A stretch of 64,000 bases of DNA from positions 51,021-115,020 of the forward strand of contig NZ_FNZK01000018.1 in the NCBI RefSeq assembly GCF_900109225.1. The letters run 5' to 3'. The translations under genes were made by a program, and so were the position numbers. Of this stretch, positions 8,642-17,684 are shown one piece after another; position 1 is the first letter of the stretch, and each line of letters begins with the position of its first letter. The notes below the pieces were generated by a model. It had not been told where the DNA came from, ran no database searches, and saw nothing but the letters and a program-made list of their open reading frames with translations. This DNA is from Propionispira arboris (GTDB lineage Bacteria > Bacillota > Negativicutes > Selenomonadales > Selenomonadaceae).

Positions 8642-10948
8642 ATGAAGGGTAAAGTGAAAAAAAGACTTGTAAGACAGTTAACACTAGTAGGTATGGTTTT
8701 TGCGACTTCCGTAAACATGATGGCTCCAGCTACGGCAGCAACTAATGATAATAAACCAATTATTCAGCCAAATTTTAATACTCAAAAAGGTCAGAAAACT
8801 CAGCAAACTAAGACCAATGTAATATATATCGTATTGGATGACATGGGATTTTCTGATTTAGGCACTTATGGATCAGAAATAAAAACACCAAATATTGATA
8901 AACTAGCAGCGAATGGATTACGTTATAATAATTTTACTACTTGTCCTGTCTGTTCGCCTACGCGGGCATCCCTATTAACCGGAAGAGATAATAATGCCGT
9001 TGGTATGGGGAATTTAGCTGATATCGATTTTGGCGAAACCGTTCCAAGTATACGCGGGCGTATTACCGATAGAGCTGCAACAGTAGCGCAAATTCTTAAA
9101 ACTAGTGGTTATAGTACTTTGGCAGTTGGAAAGTGGCATGTTGCACCTACCCATCAGATTACGCCTGCAGGTCCGTTTGATTACTGGCCGCTAGCTAAAG
9201 GATTTGAACGTTTCTATGGATATTTGAATGGAGAAACCGATCAGAATGATCCTCAACTAACCTATGACAATCATTTTATTTCGACACCAAATAAAAAAGG
9301 GTATCAACTTACAGCAAATCTTGTAGATATGGCCGAACAGTTTGTAACAGATCAGGTTTCGGTTACACCAGATAAACCGTTCTTTTTGTATGTAGCCTTC
9401 TCTGCTACCCATTCTCCACTACAGGCACCTAAGAAATTTATTGATATGTACAATGGAGTATATGACAAAGGCTGGGATGAGATACGTGAGGAACGTTTTA
9501 ACCGACAGAAAAAACTGGGGATTATTCCTGCTAACGCAGAACTGACGGCACGTGATCCAAATGTGAAACCATGGGATAATTTGTTGCCAAATGAAAAGAA
9601 AGTATGTACCCGTTTTGAACAAGTATTTGCGGGCTACTTAACTTACACCGATAATCAGATTGGTCGCTTAACGGATTATCTCAAAGCCATTGGTCAATTT
9701 GACAATACTATGATTGTCTTGATCTCCGATAATGGGGCTACTGGTTATGGCGGTAATGAAGGATCTGATTATGAATTGAAATTGTCTCGGTCAAATGGTC
9801 AATCCCATGTGGCTGAGTATCTAAAAAAAATAAACGATATAGGTGGACCGGACTTTGAAGCTTTTTATCCAAGAGGCTGGGCTATGGTTAGTAATACACC
9901 CTTTAAAGGGTTCAAGGGTGCGGTTTATGGTGGAGGTACGCGTGAACCGTTGATTATTCATTGGCCTGCGGGAATTAAAGAAAAAGGAGAAGTGCGTGAC
10001 CAAGCAGTATATGTTACGGATATTACGCCGACCGTACTCAATGTGATGAATATTGAGACTCCTAAGGTTTTCCAAGGTATAGATCAAATGCCGATGCATG
10101 GTGTAAGTTTTGCTAATACATTTGATAATGGGGCTGCTCCAACCGAACATGCCGTCCATTATGATTTGATCAAAGGTAGATTGAATTTACAAGCTGGAGG
10201 CGGTAATCGTTCGATAACGCAAGATGGCTGGAAGGCTATCAGCAGTGAACGTGATGCATGGCTGCTCGCGAAAAGGACTACAGAACCAAATTGGGAACTA
10301 TATAATCTGAGCGAAGATTATTCTGAAAACCATGATTTAGCGAAAGTATATCCGGATAAACTGAATGAAATGAAAGCTTTGTGGACTACTGAAGCAGAAA
10401 AATACGGTGCAGCATTAAAACCCGTGAAACCAGGTAAAACGGATGCGGTTAATAATCGTAATACTTATAAATATTTACCAGGTATGGGAGTCATAGAAAA
10501 TGGTGCTGTCCCGAAATTAGTTAACAGGTCTTATACAATTACTGTGCCGATTAATCGGAGCAAAGAATCACAAGAGGGGGTTCTAGTGGCTCAGGGGGAT
10601 GAGTTTGCAGGCTATACGCTCTACGTAAAAAATAATCAATTGATATATGAATTGAATTGTCTTGGCAATATAACCCGGGTTGTATCAACAGAAAAAATTC
10701 CTTTGGGTTCTACTGTTCTTAAATTTCAGCTTGCGAAAACAGGTAAGAATAAAGGAATTGCTCAGATCTATATCAATGGTAAAGTAGTTGGTGAAAAGGT
10801 GATACCAAATACTGAATGGCTTTCCCTTGAAGGACTTAGTGTTGGACGAGACAGCCATTCTCCCGTTAGCTCCAGTTACAAAAATAAAGGCGAGTTTGCT
10901 TTTGAAGGCAAGTATGATTATGTGTTGTACGAGTTGTTAAATGATTAA
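8642..10948 (+). CDS. Exported Cys-type arylsulfatase-like sulfatase
   Basis: A 768-residue sulfatase with an N-terminal export signal: a basic stretch, a hydrophobic core (LTLVGMVFATSVNMMAPA) and a likely cleavage after ATAA near residue 33. The Asp pair at residues 66-67 (VLDDMGFSD) binds metal, and CSPTR starts at Cys104, the residue matured to formylglycine. LISDNG supplies further metal ligands. The C-terminal 150 residues look like a beta-rich domain. The ATG at 8642 follows a GGGGTGG site; the frame stays open upstream to 8600 without a better start. It acts outside the cytoplasmic membrane, unlike the sulfatase at 395. The nearby anSME would mature it before export. Confidence 0.9.
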   Translation: MKGKVKKRLVRQLTLVGMVFATSVNMMAPATAATNDNKPIIQPNFNTQKGQKTQQTKTNVIYIVLDDMGFSDLGTYGSEIKTPNIDKLAANGLRYNNFTTCPVCSPTRASLLTGRDNNAVGMGNLADIDFGETVPSIRGRITDRAATVAQILKTSGYSTLAVGKWHVAPTHQITPAGPFDYWPLAKGFERFYGYLNGETDQNDPQLTYDNHFISTPNKKGYQLTANLVDMAEQFVTDQVSVTPDKPFFLYVAFSATHSPLQAPKKFIDMYNGVYDKGWDEIREERFNRQKKLGIIPANAELTARDPNVKPWDNLLPNEKKVCTRFEQVFAGYLTYTDNQIGRLTDYLKAIGQFDNTMIVLISDNGATGYGGNEGSDYELKLSRSNGQSHVAEYLKKINDIGGPDFEAFYPRGWAMVSNTPFKGFKGAVYGGGTREPLIIHWPAGIKEKGEVRDQAVYVTDITPTVLNVMNIETPKVFQGIDQMPMHGVSFANTFDNGAAPTEHAVHYDLIKGRLNLQAGGGNRSITQDGWKAISSERDAWLLAKRTTEPNWELYNLSEDYSENHDLAKVYPDKLNEMKALWTTEAEKYGAALKPVKPGKTDAVNNRNTYKYLPGMGVIENGAVPKLVNRSYTITVPINRSKESQEGVLVAQGDEFAGYTLYVKNNQLIYELNCLGNITRVVSTEKIPLGSTVLKFQLAKTGKNKGIAQIYINGKVVGEKVIPNTEWLSLEGLSVGRDSHSPVSSSYKNKGEFAFEGKYDYVLYELLND

Positions 10949-11022
10949 AAGCTAATAACATTATTCGCTAAGTCGAGATGATGAGACGCAAAAGAAGCAA
11001 TAAAGTATAAGGTGATGAGAAT

Positions 11023-12267
11023 GTGAGCCGTACTAAAGGAATCCATATATTGGCAAAACCGGTTGGACCGCTTTGCAACTTGAATTGTAAATATTGCTTT
11101 TATACGGAAAAGGCGGCAATGTATGCCTCCAAAAAAAACTTTCGTATGTCGGATGATGTCATGGAAACTTATATCCATAAATATATTAGTGCCCAGCCTG
11201 TACCTGAAGTGTCATTTGTCTGGCAGGGTGGTGAACCGACACTTTTAGGATTGGAATTTTTTCAAAGGGTAGTAGAATTGCAACAAAAATATTCCAGTGG
11301 AAAGAAAATTATAAATTCACTGCAGACGAATGGTACGTTGCTTGATGATCAATGGGGTAGATTTTTAAAAACGAATGATTTCTTTGTCGGGTTAAGTTTG
11401 GACGGGCCAGAAAACATCCATAATCGTTACCGTTTAACCTGCCCTGGTCAGCCGACATTTGACAAAGTTATGCAGGGTCTTGCTTTATTACAAAAATACG
11501 GAATTCCTGTAAATGTACTGAGTTGTGTGACGAAAGAGTCGGCGTATAAACCTTTAGAGATTTATCAATTTTTTAAGGAAATTGGTGTTGGTTTTATACA
11601 GTTTATTCCTATTGTGGAGCGACGACCGGATGAAGTCGCAAAAAAATTAGGTCTCAGGCTTGCGACACCAGCGTCGCTTAATCTAGATGAAAAAACGGAA
11701 GTTACAGCATGGTCGGTGGAACCAGAAGTATATGGAGATTTCTTAATAACTATTTTTGATGAATGGGTAAAAAATGATGTCGGATCTATTCATGTAATGA
11801 ATTTTGAATGGGCGCTGGAGGCATGGCTTGGATTGCCTGCAACGGTTTGTGTGTTTGCCGAGCAGTGTGGTGAATCAGTCATTCTAGAGCATGATGGGGG
11901 AATTTTTTCCTGTGATCATTATGTATATCCGGAATTTTATTTAGGCAGTATTTTGACATCGGACCCCTATACAATGGTTGATTCCGAAAAGCAATGCCAA
12001 TTTAGCAAAAATAAAGGGGCAGTGCCTCGATATTGTCAAACGTGTGAGGTAGAGTTTGCTTGCCATGGTGAATGTCCGAAGCATCGTTTTGCTATGACAC
12101 CAGATGGTAAGATAGGGCTTAATTACTTATGCGCAGGCTACCAAAAGTATTTTCGCCATATCCATCCGTACATGAAAGTCATGTGTCAGTTAATTGAAAA
12201 CAATTTACCCGCAGCAAAGATAAGGGATGTCATCAAGGGACCGTTAGTTGTTAAACGAACTAAATGA
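11023..12267 (+). CDS. Anaerobic sulfatase-maturating enzyme (radical SAM)
   Basis: A 414-residue radical SAM protein with CNLNCKYCF near residue 19, VWQGGEPTLLG and the C-terminal SPASM Cys set (CGESVILEHDGGIFSCDHYV, CQTCEVEFACHGECPKHRF). The family converts the sulfatase Cys to formylglycine. Translation starts at GTG, 74 bases after the exported sulfatase, with GGTGATGAG upstream; the two are clearly a pair. It is related to but clearly different from the maturase at 4759, so each sulfatase seems to travel with its own activator. Base composition is closer to the rest of the window than that of the first copy. Confidence 0.93.
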   Translation: MSRTKGIHILAKPVGPLCNLNCKYCFYTEKAAMYASKKNFRMSDDVMETYIHKYISAQPVPEVSFVWQGGEPTLLGLEFFQRVVELQQKYSSGKKIINSLQTNGTLLDDQWGRFLKTNDFFVGLSLDGPENIHNRYRLTCPGQPTFDKVMQGLALLQKYGIPVNVLSCVTKESAYKPLEIYQFFKEIGVGFIQFIPIVERRPDEVAKKLGLRLATPASLNLDEKTEVTAWSVEPEVYGDFLITIFDEWVKNDVGSIHVMNFEWALEAWLGLPATVCVFAEQCGESVILEHDGGIFSCDHYVYPEFYLGSILTSDPYTMVDSEKQCQFSKNKGAVPRYCQTCEVEFACHGECPKHRFAMTPDGKIGLNYLCAGYQKYFRHIHPYMKVMCQLIENNLPAAKIRDVIKGPLVVKRTK

Positions 12268-12394
12268 TAACTAACTGAAGACGAGAAATCAAAAAACAAT
12301 GATATTGTCATTTATAATACTTATTTTAGTTTTTAATAAATTTCCATGATAATTTTCCTGAGTAAAAATACGAAAGATATTAGGAGGACAAAAA

Positions 12395-13741
12395 ATGAGA
12401 AAAATTTTATTATTTGTTGTAGTGTTGGTATTATTAATAAGTTTAATCGGTACAGCTTTGGCAGCTTCTTCTCTTGATGATGTGCCAGCCAATCATTGGG
12501 CTTATACAGCAATTCGAGATCTTGCGAAGGCAAAGGTGATTGATATCAATCTTGATGAATCACCTGAAAGTAATAAACTAATGTCACGATACGAATGTGC
12601 TGTTCTTGTAGCAAAAGCTATGCAAAATATGGACAAGGCTAATGATGCGCAAAAAATAATTATTAACTCGCTCAAAATGGAATTTGATCCTGAAATCAAA
12701 GATATTAACATGAGTGTAACTAAAAAAGAAAAGAATTATCCCATTGTAAAGATTGGAGGCGATATTCGTTATCGCTTTTACAGCAATCTTGGTGGTACAG
12801 GCACCAATAAGGGGGGGAAGAGCACGAGCGTGAGTCAAGATCGTTTCCGTATTGGTATGACTGCACAGCTTGATGAACGATGGACGGTCAATGCTAGGAT
12901 TGGTTCGCAGTTTGTTTCTAACAGGACTAATTACGGTTCGACTAGCGGCTCCAATGGTTCTTCTTCAGGGGAAACTCAAATGGATCAAGCAGAACTTGTT
13001 TATCAGATGGATCCTAATTGGTCGGCTACAGTAGGTCGTTCGTCAATGTTTCTTGGTACGACTGGTGCGATATCAGATTGTACGTCTTGGGATGGATTTA
13101 CGCTCAAGTATAGCGACAATAAATTTACCGGAAGATTTTTAGCATATGATATTTCCCAAGCACTGCAGGGGTATGTCCAAATGACTACCACTACAAATAC
13201 TAAGACTGATGCGCAAAATATAAAGGGGCTTGATTTAGTCTATAAATTTAATCCGAAAATAACTGTTACAGCAGATTATCTAATTAGTGATAACCAAAAA
13301 ACAAATACAAGTAATAATTCTCTCCCTTGGAATATATTGGCTGTTGGTGCTAAAGTTAAAATTGCGCCGGATTATACCCTTAAGACAGAAGTAATAAGCA
13401 ATAGAGCTTCTCATGCAACGTCAGTAGCGCCGAAAGAAGGGAATGGTTTTTATACAGGACTATTTTATAAGGAAACCAATAGTAATAAACCTGGTACTTA
13501 TTCAATTGGCGTTCATTATCAAGCCTTTGGTAAAGACGCGATTAATAATATGTTGATGGGCGGTTTAACTACGTCTAACAATACATATGGTGTTAAGGGA
13601 TGGGGAGTATCTTACGATTATATAATTACTAAAAACTTTCAAGCAAATCTAAAATGTGACTGGGTTACTCCTTATGACACGAGTGTAAATAACTTTAAAT
13701 ATAAACCACAAATTGTTGGGGTATTTCTTGCGAAATTCTAG
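12395..13741 (+). CDS. S-layer-homology (SLH) outer-membrane porin
   Basis: A 448-residue protein with a signal peptide (cleavage likely after ALAA near residue 24), one SLH domain at about 26-80 (DVPANHWAYTAIRDLAKAKV) and a long beta-barrel-like part that ends in Phe. This layout is characteristic of Negativicutes, in which the SLH domain tethers the outer membrane to peptidoglycan. The barrel probably lets oligosaccharides through. It is the third gene after the exported sulfatase and its maturase, so it may form their uptake pore. A strong AGGAGG site precedes the ATG. Confidence 0.88.
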   Translation: MRKILLFVVVLVLLISLIGTALAASSLDDVPANHWAYTAIRDLAKAKVIDINLDESPESNKLMSRYECAVLVAKAMQNMDKANDAQKIIINSLKMEFDPEIKDINMSVTKKEKNYPIVKIGGDIRYRFYSNLGGTGTNKGGKSTSVSQDRFRIGMTAQLDERWTVNARIGSQFVSNRTNYGSTSGSNGSSSGETQMDQAELVYQMDPNWSATVGRSSMFLGTTGAISDCTSWDGFTLKYSDNKFTGRFLAYDISQALQGYVQMTTTTNTKTDAQNIKGLDLVYKFNPKITVTADYLISDNQKTNTSNNSLPWNILAVGAKVKIAPDYTLKTEVISNRASHATSVAPKEGNGFYTGLFYKETNSNKPGTYSIGVHYQAFGKDAINNMLMGGLTTSNNTYGVKGWGVSYDYIITKNFQANLKCDWVTPYDTSVNNFKYKPQIVGVFLAKF

Positions 13742-13991
13742 TTCATTTTCGGGGTAAATAAAGATCGAATTAAGAAGGTATATAAAACATAAGTGTCAAG
13801 TTACACGTTTAGCTTTTCCTTTGAAGATAAATTTTTATATAAGACATGATTATAGTATCCAAATATCAGATTTATTTAGAGGAAAATACGTTATTGAATC
13901 TATTAATAATGAGTAGTGCGATAAGTTTAGTTTATTTTCATATATTCAGGGAATCACCCCCATATTACAACATGCAATACTAAGAGAAATC
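13742..13991. other. Non-coding stretch after porin gene
   Basis: No gene, promoter or repeat that can be supported was seen between the porin stop and the terminator at 13992. It is AT-rich and has stops in all frames. Confidence 0.5.
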
Positions 13992-14030
13992 AAAAAGGTG
14001 CTTACAGAACAAAGACTGTAGCACCTTTTT
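13992..14030 (+). terminator. Intrinsic terminator of sulfatase/porin operon
   Basis: AAAAAGGTGCT and CTTACAG pair with CTGTAGCACCTTTTT, giving a strong stem with a T run. It would end the operon that starts at 8219. Confidence 0.85.
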
Positions 14031-14066
14031 ATGATATTGATGGAGCTGTCGCATTAAGCATTTTTT

Positions 14067-14336
14067 TTGATTGATTTCAGTGAGAGAATATTTCTCGCTA
14101 AAAAAGAGTACACGAATCTAAGCGGTATTAAACCCTCAAAAATTCGCGTACTTTTTTTTGCTGTTTTAGATAGTGGGTGCAAAGATTGTCCACAACGTTC
14201 CGGCAGTATCTTGGATGCCGGCATGGAGTGCTTTATCATAGGCTCGTCGGGGCTGCTTAATCTGCATGAATATTTGAATATTGCGTATGACATTATGATG
14301 CAGGGTTTTAGGCAGAGTTTAGCCACTGACAAATAA
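14067..14336 (+). pseudogene. Remnant of AlsE-type epimerase gene (3' end)
   Basis: From about 14203 this frame encodes DAGMECFIIGSSGLLNLHEY and ends in IAYDIMMQGFRQSLATDK, nearly the same as the last 45 residues of the intact epimerase at 28631-29314. The similarity continues past the stop codon into the terminator. Upstream of 14203 the frame does not encode an epimerase barrel, and no ribosome site is seen at its ATG. It is a decayed 3' fragment, either left by a deletion or made by a local duplication. It should not be called a functional gene. Confidence 0.8.
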
Positions 14337-14349
14337 TAAGAAGAAACGC

Positions 14350-14389
14350 ACAGCCATGGAAATGAAAAATTTTTCATGGCTGTATATTT
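14350..14389 (+). terminator. Intrinsic terminator, duplicate of the one at 29325
   Basis: ACAGCCATG (14350-14358) pairs with CATGGCTGT (14375-14383), followed by ATATTTTT. The surrounding bases match the terminator of the intact epimerase gene with few changes. Confidence 0.8.
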
Positions 14390-14535
14390 TTATGTTTGGT
14401 TGTTTTATTGCATGCAGGCGGTAAGCGCTTTCGGCTCATACGCTTTATGTATTGAAAGTATTTTACGAAATCTGTAGTTTGGGAATAGGATGTTATTTAT
14501 CAGAACAACGAGCAAAAAAAGAATTTTATATGAAC

Positions 14536-14578
14536 ATAACAGAAAGAAATATAACAGAAAGATAACATAAAAATAACG
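14536..14578 (+). promoter_or_regulatory. Pho-box-like direct repeats (11-bp period)
   Basis: ATAACA occurs at 14536, 14551 and 14562 and ATAACG at 14573. The last three are exactly 11 bases apart, as in binding sites of PhoB/PhoP-type response regulators (TTAACA-like repeats in Firmicutes). They lie just upstream of the promoter at 14588-14616. This suggests activation at low phosphate, consistent with the operon that follows. Confidence 0.6.
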
Positions 14579-14587
14579 TAATAAGAG

Positions 14588-14616
14588 TTGTATCGTGAGA
14601 TTGGATAGCTTACAAT
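14588..14616 (+). promoter_or_regulatory. Promoter of phosphate-ester operon
   Basis: TTGTAT (14588-14593), 17 bases, TACAAT (14611-14616). The weak -35 box next to upstream direct repeats fits an activator-dependent promoter. The leader to 14942 would be about 320 bases. Confidence 0.6.
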
Positions 14617-14780
14617 AAAAACATAATTTAGTAAGGGAGATTTTTAAAAATTAGAGCTAACAGATTATGTTAACTGATTTAATAAATTTTCTAAATAAAT
14701 GACAATCCAAATGCGATTGTACAAAAATTTCATGTTTAGGTAGAGATTAAAGAGATCCTAAATACATGGAACGTTTTTTT

Positions 14781-14845
14781 TAGTAAAATAAATTTCAATT
14801 TATTTTACTACTATTGTTCTGTGTTATAAGAGGACTCTTTTTTTT
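14781..14845 (+). promoter_or_regulatory. Leader hairpin and terminator-like element
   Basis: A 14-bp perfect stem (14781-14794 with 14797-14810) is followed by a short hairpin AAGAG-GA-CTCTT and a T run (14828-14845). The operon encodes a GlpP-type antiterminator, and GlpP acts on leader terminators of glycerol 3-phosphate genes in Bacillus. This leader is therefore a candidate GlpP target, by inference. Confidence 0.5.
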
Positions 14846-14941
14846 GTGCAAAGGAGGGGGCAGGGAATCGGGGATAGCAGGACATATATTTAATTTTACG
14901 TTACTTGGAACATTTACTAAATCAATGAGGAGGATTTATTT

Positions 14942-16252
14942 ATGAAAAAATTAAAAGCCTTGGTAATTGCCATGACGGTGCTATCTCTCACTACGTTTAT
15001 AGGAGGTTGTGGGCAATCTGGAGAAAAAAAGGAAGCAAATAGCAATAAGGATAAAGTTGTAATTGAATATTGGCATATTAATGGGGATTCTCTTGGTGGT
15101 CGAGCCAATGATCAAATGATTAAGGCGTTTAACGCATCTCAGGATAAAATTGAAGTGGTAGGTCGTTTTATACCAGACACTTATAAAGGTTTGATGCAAA
15201 ATTTACAGGCAGAGGCTGCTGCAGGCAAAGCTCCGGCTATTGTTCAGGTAGGCTGGGCTTATAAAGAATACTTTGGGAATAATTTCAAATATATTCAACC
15301 AGAAGAATTAATCAATAAATACTTTCCGGATGACAAACAATGGTTTGAAAATAAATTTACCAAACCTGTAAGAGCATTGGCGATGAATCAGAAAAATCAA
15401 CAGGTTGGTTTACCTTATGGATTAAGTACGCCTATTCTATATCTAAATTTGGATATTCTTCAACAGGCAGGAGTAGACCCACAAACCCTTACTACTTGGA
15501 CGGCTATACGAGATGCATCCAAGAAAATAAAAGACACGAGTGGAAAATATGGTTTATATATTGCCGAAAATGCATATACTTGGGAAATTCAACAATTATT
15601 AGAAAGTAATGGGACGAAATATATTCAAGATGGGAAAGCCGCATTTGCATCTGCTGAAGGAATTGAGGCTTATCAATTAATGGCTGACATGATACTTAAG
15701 GATAAAAGTGCTTTACATATCGATGGAAAGCAAGGGGTACAAAGTTTTATACAAGGCGATGTGGGGATGCATTTCAATACAGTAGCTTACAGTAGGATGA
15801 TTAAAGACGGAACGAAAGCTAACATAACAGCAATACCAGCACCAGGATGGGATGGTAAACAAGCAAGTTATAGTGTTCCTGCAGGGGGGAATTTGTTAGC
15901 AATCACAGCTCAAACAGAAGCACAACAGAAAGCAGCCTGGGAATTTCTCAAATATTTATATCAACCAGATAATATTGGTATTTGGCTCAATGACACTGGT
16001 TATATTCCACCGACAGCTGATGCAATTGAGAATGAAACCGTAAAAAAATTAGTTACAGAAGATCCATTTATTAAAGTAGCATATGATTCTTCGAAATATA
16101 TTGATTCATGGGTGGCTTTCCCGGGAAGTAAAGGGTTACAGGCAGAGCAGATTCTTATAGATCTTCGGGATAAAGTGTTAGGTGGAACTGTAACCGTATC
16201 AGAGGGACTTAAAAAAACTCAAGATGAAATTAATGTATTGATTAGTAAATAA
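14942..16252 (+). CDS. ABC transporter sugar/glycerol-phosphate-binding lipoprotein
   Basis: A 436-residue family 1 extracellular solute-binding protein. The signal ends in a lipobox-like FIGGC, with the lipidated Cys at residue 23, so it is membrane-anchored outside the inner membrane. The body has features of UgpB-like proteins, including EYWHINGD near the N-terminus and FIQGDVGMHFN. A strong GAGGAGG site precedes the ATG. It is the first gene of an operon with two permeases, an ATPase, a GlpP protein and two phosphatases. Uptake of glycerol 3-phosphate or a glycerophosphodiester is the likely role, inferred from the neighbours. Confidence 0.83.
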   Translation: MKKLKALVIAMTVLSLTTFIGGCGQSGEKKEANSNKDKVVIEYWHINGDSLGGRANDQMIKAFNASQDKIEVVGRFIPDTYKGLMQNLQAEAAAGKAPAIVQVGWAYKEYFGNNFKYIQPEELINKYFPDDKQWFENKFTKPVRALAMNQKNQQVGLPYGLSTPILYLNLDILQQAGVDPQTLTTWTAIRDASKKIKDTSGKYGLYIAENAYTWEIQQLLESNGTKYIQDGKAAFASAEGIEAYQLMADMILKDKSALHIDGKQGVQSFIQGDVGMHFNTVAYSRMIKDGTKANITAIPAPGWDGKQASYSVPAGGNLLAITAQTEAQQKAAWEFLKYLYQPDNIGIWLNDTGYIPPTADAIENETVKKLVTEDPFIKVAYDSSKYIDSWVAFPGSKGLQAEQILIDLRDKVLGGTVTVSEGLKKTQDEINVLISK

Positions 16253-16291
16253 GTTTCTAAAATTTAAAATATTTTTTTGAGGTGATGCTTT

Positions 16292-16885
16292 ATAAAACAG
16301 ATTCTTGGAAAGTTAAAAACATTCCCTATTATAGCAGCTGTCCGTTCGGTAAATGATATGAAGGAAGCCTTATCATCGGATTGTGAAGTGATATTTTTGA
16401 TGGAAGGCGATATTTTGAGCTTAATTCATTGTGTGGAAGAAACAAAAAAACAGAATAAACATATTTTTATTCACCTTGATTTAATGAAAGGGCTTGCAAA
16501 AGATAAAGAAGGGGTAAAATATTTGGCGCATATGGTAAAGCTTGATGGGATTGTAACGACGAAAAAGAGTCTTATTCCAATTATTAAAAAGATGGGACTC
16601 ATTTCTGTCTTACAGTTATTTATGATTGATACACAAGCCTTGGAGTCTGGTATTGCAAGCATAAAGTCCATCCAACCGGATGCTGTAGAAATGATGCCCG
16701 CATTAATGCCGCGCGTGATAAAAGATGTAACCAGTCGGGTTGATGTCCCGCTTATTTTGGGGGGCTTGATAAAAACCCCAGCAGAGGCTGAAGAAGCAAT
16801 TGCATCAGGAGGAGTTGGATTATCTGTAGGATGTAAAAAACTTTGGTTGAATAATTTGGGGTGGAGCAATGAGCACAGCTTATGA
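16292..16885 (+). CDS. glpP: GlpP-type glycerol 3-phosphate-responsive antiterminator
   Basis: GlpP-family proteins (TIM-barrel-like) bind glycerol 3-phosphate and leader mRNA to prevent termination. Motifs such as HLDLMKGLAKDKEGVKYLA and DAVEMMPALMPRV match the family. The first ATG in frame is 16358, but homology extends upstream through LKTFPIIAAVRSVNDMKEAL, equivalent to the conserved start of Bacillus GlpP. In that frame there is no ATG, GTG or TTG after the stop at 16283. An ATA at 16292 stands six bases after GAGGTGA and is taken as the start (197 residues). Alternatively, a one-base T insertion separates an ATG at 16285 from the frame. Confidence 0.78.
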   Translation: MKQILGKLKTFPIIAAVRSVNDMKEALSSDCEVIFLMEGDILSLIHCVEETKKQNKHIFIHLDLMKGLAKDKEGVKYLAHMVKLDGIVTTKKSLIPIIKKMGLISVLQLFMIDTQALESGIASIKSIQPDAVEMMPALMPRVIKDVTSRVDVPLILGGLIKTPAEAEEAIASGGVGLSVGCKKLWLNNLGWSNEHSL

Positions 16886-17684
16886 GAATGTATCTTGTTT
16901 TATTTTTGATTTAGATGGATGTATATATGCAGGTGATGATTTGTATGATGGAGCAAAAGAGTGTATAGCTCTTTTACAGTTAAAAAATAAAAGGGTTTTG
17001 TTTTTGACTAACAATTCCGCTGATTCCGCTGCATATATTTCGGAGAAACTGAATACTATGGGAATTCCCTCAGTACCTGCAGATATTATTACTGCATTGG
17101 ATTTGGTTGGGTTTTATCTGTATAATCGCTATGGTTTTATACGTGCAGCTGTCGTGGGGACAGCTGCATTGGAAGAATCTTTAGCAAAATGTGGACACCA
17201 AGTTGTTGCATTGGGAACGCAGGCCGATTGTGACTTTGTTGTAGTTGGTTTGGATTCACAATTTAACTATGAAAAAATATTCCAAAGTGTACAGCATCTT
17301 CAACGTGGTGCAAAATTGATTGCGGCAAATATGGATTTTAATCGTCCAGGTCAAAACTTTAAAGTTTTTCCAGAAACGGGTTCATTGTATTATGCGATTA
17401 AAAAAGCTGCCAATATTCAAAAGATCGAGTATGCAGGAAAACCAAATCCATTTGCCTTTCAGTATATTATAGATACCTTTAATCTTTTGCCAATACAATG
17501 TATGATGATTGGCGACAACCCGTATACAGACATTGTGGGGGCACAAGAAGTTGGGTTTAAGACAGTGTGGCTGTCGCATCACCAGATGTATCCTGTAGAA
17601 CTAATAGAAAATCCCGATGTAATTATGAAAGATATTTCAGTATTATATGATCAATTAAACCAGTTTTATGGAGAGCGCTTATAA
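16869..17684 (+). CDS. HAD-IIA phosphatase, NagD/glycerol-phosphate phosphatase-like
   Basis: A 271-residue haloacid dehalogenase-superfamily phosphatase. Motif I is FDLDGCIYAG near residue 13, motif II is LTNNSA, and motif IV is MIGDNPYTDIVGA near residue 214, with a C2-type cap between them. Relatives dephosphorylate small sugar or polyol phosphates, including glycerol phosphate. It overlaps the glpP end by 17 bases, and its TAA overlaps the ATG of the next gene. In this operon it may release phosphate from the imported ester. The precise substrate is not certain. Confidence 0.85.
   Translation: MSTAYENVSCFIFDLDGCIYAGDDLYDGAKECIALLQLKNKRVLFLTNNSADSAAYISEKLNTMGIPSVPADIITALDLVGFYLYNRYGFIRAAVVGTAALEESLAKCGHQVVALGTQADCDFVVVGLDSQFNYEKIFQSVQHLQRGAKLIAANMDFNRPGQNFKVFPETGSLYYAIKKAANIQKIEYAGKPNPFAFQYIIDTFNLLPIQCMMIGDNPYTDIVGAQEVGFKTVWLSHHQMYPVELIENPDVIMKDISVLYDQLNQFYGERL

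Noticed and set aside
14067..14336. Functional 89-residue gene
   Set aside because: No ribosome site, no intact domain and clear identity of its end to the full epimerase; treated as a remnant.
14420..14433. Catabolite (cre) site GGTAAGCGCTTTCG
   Set aside because: It resembles the cre consensus only partly and is about 170 bases from the nearest promoter; not strong enough to list.
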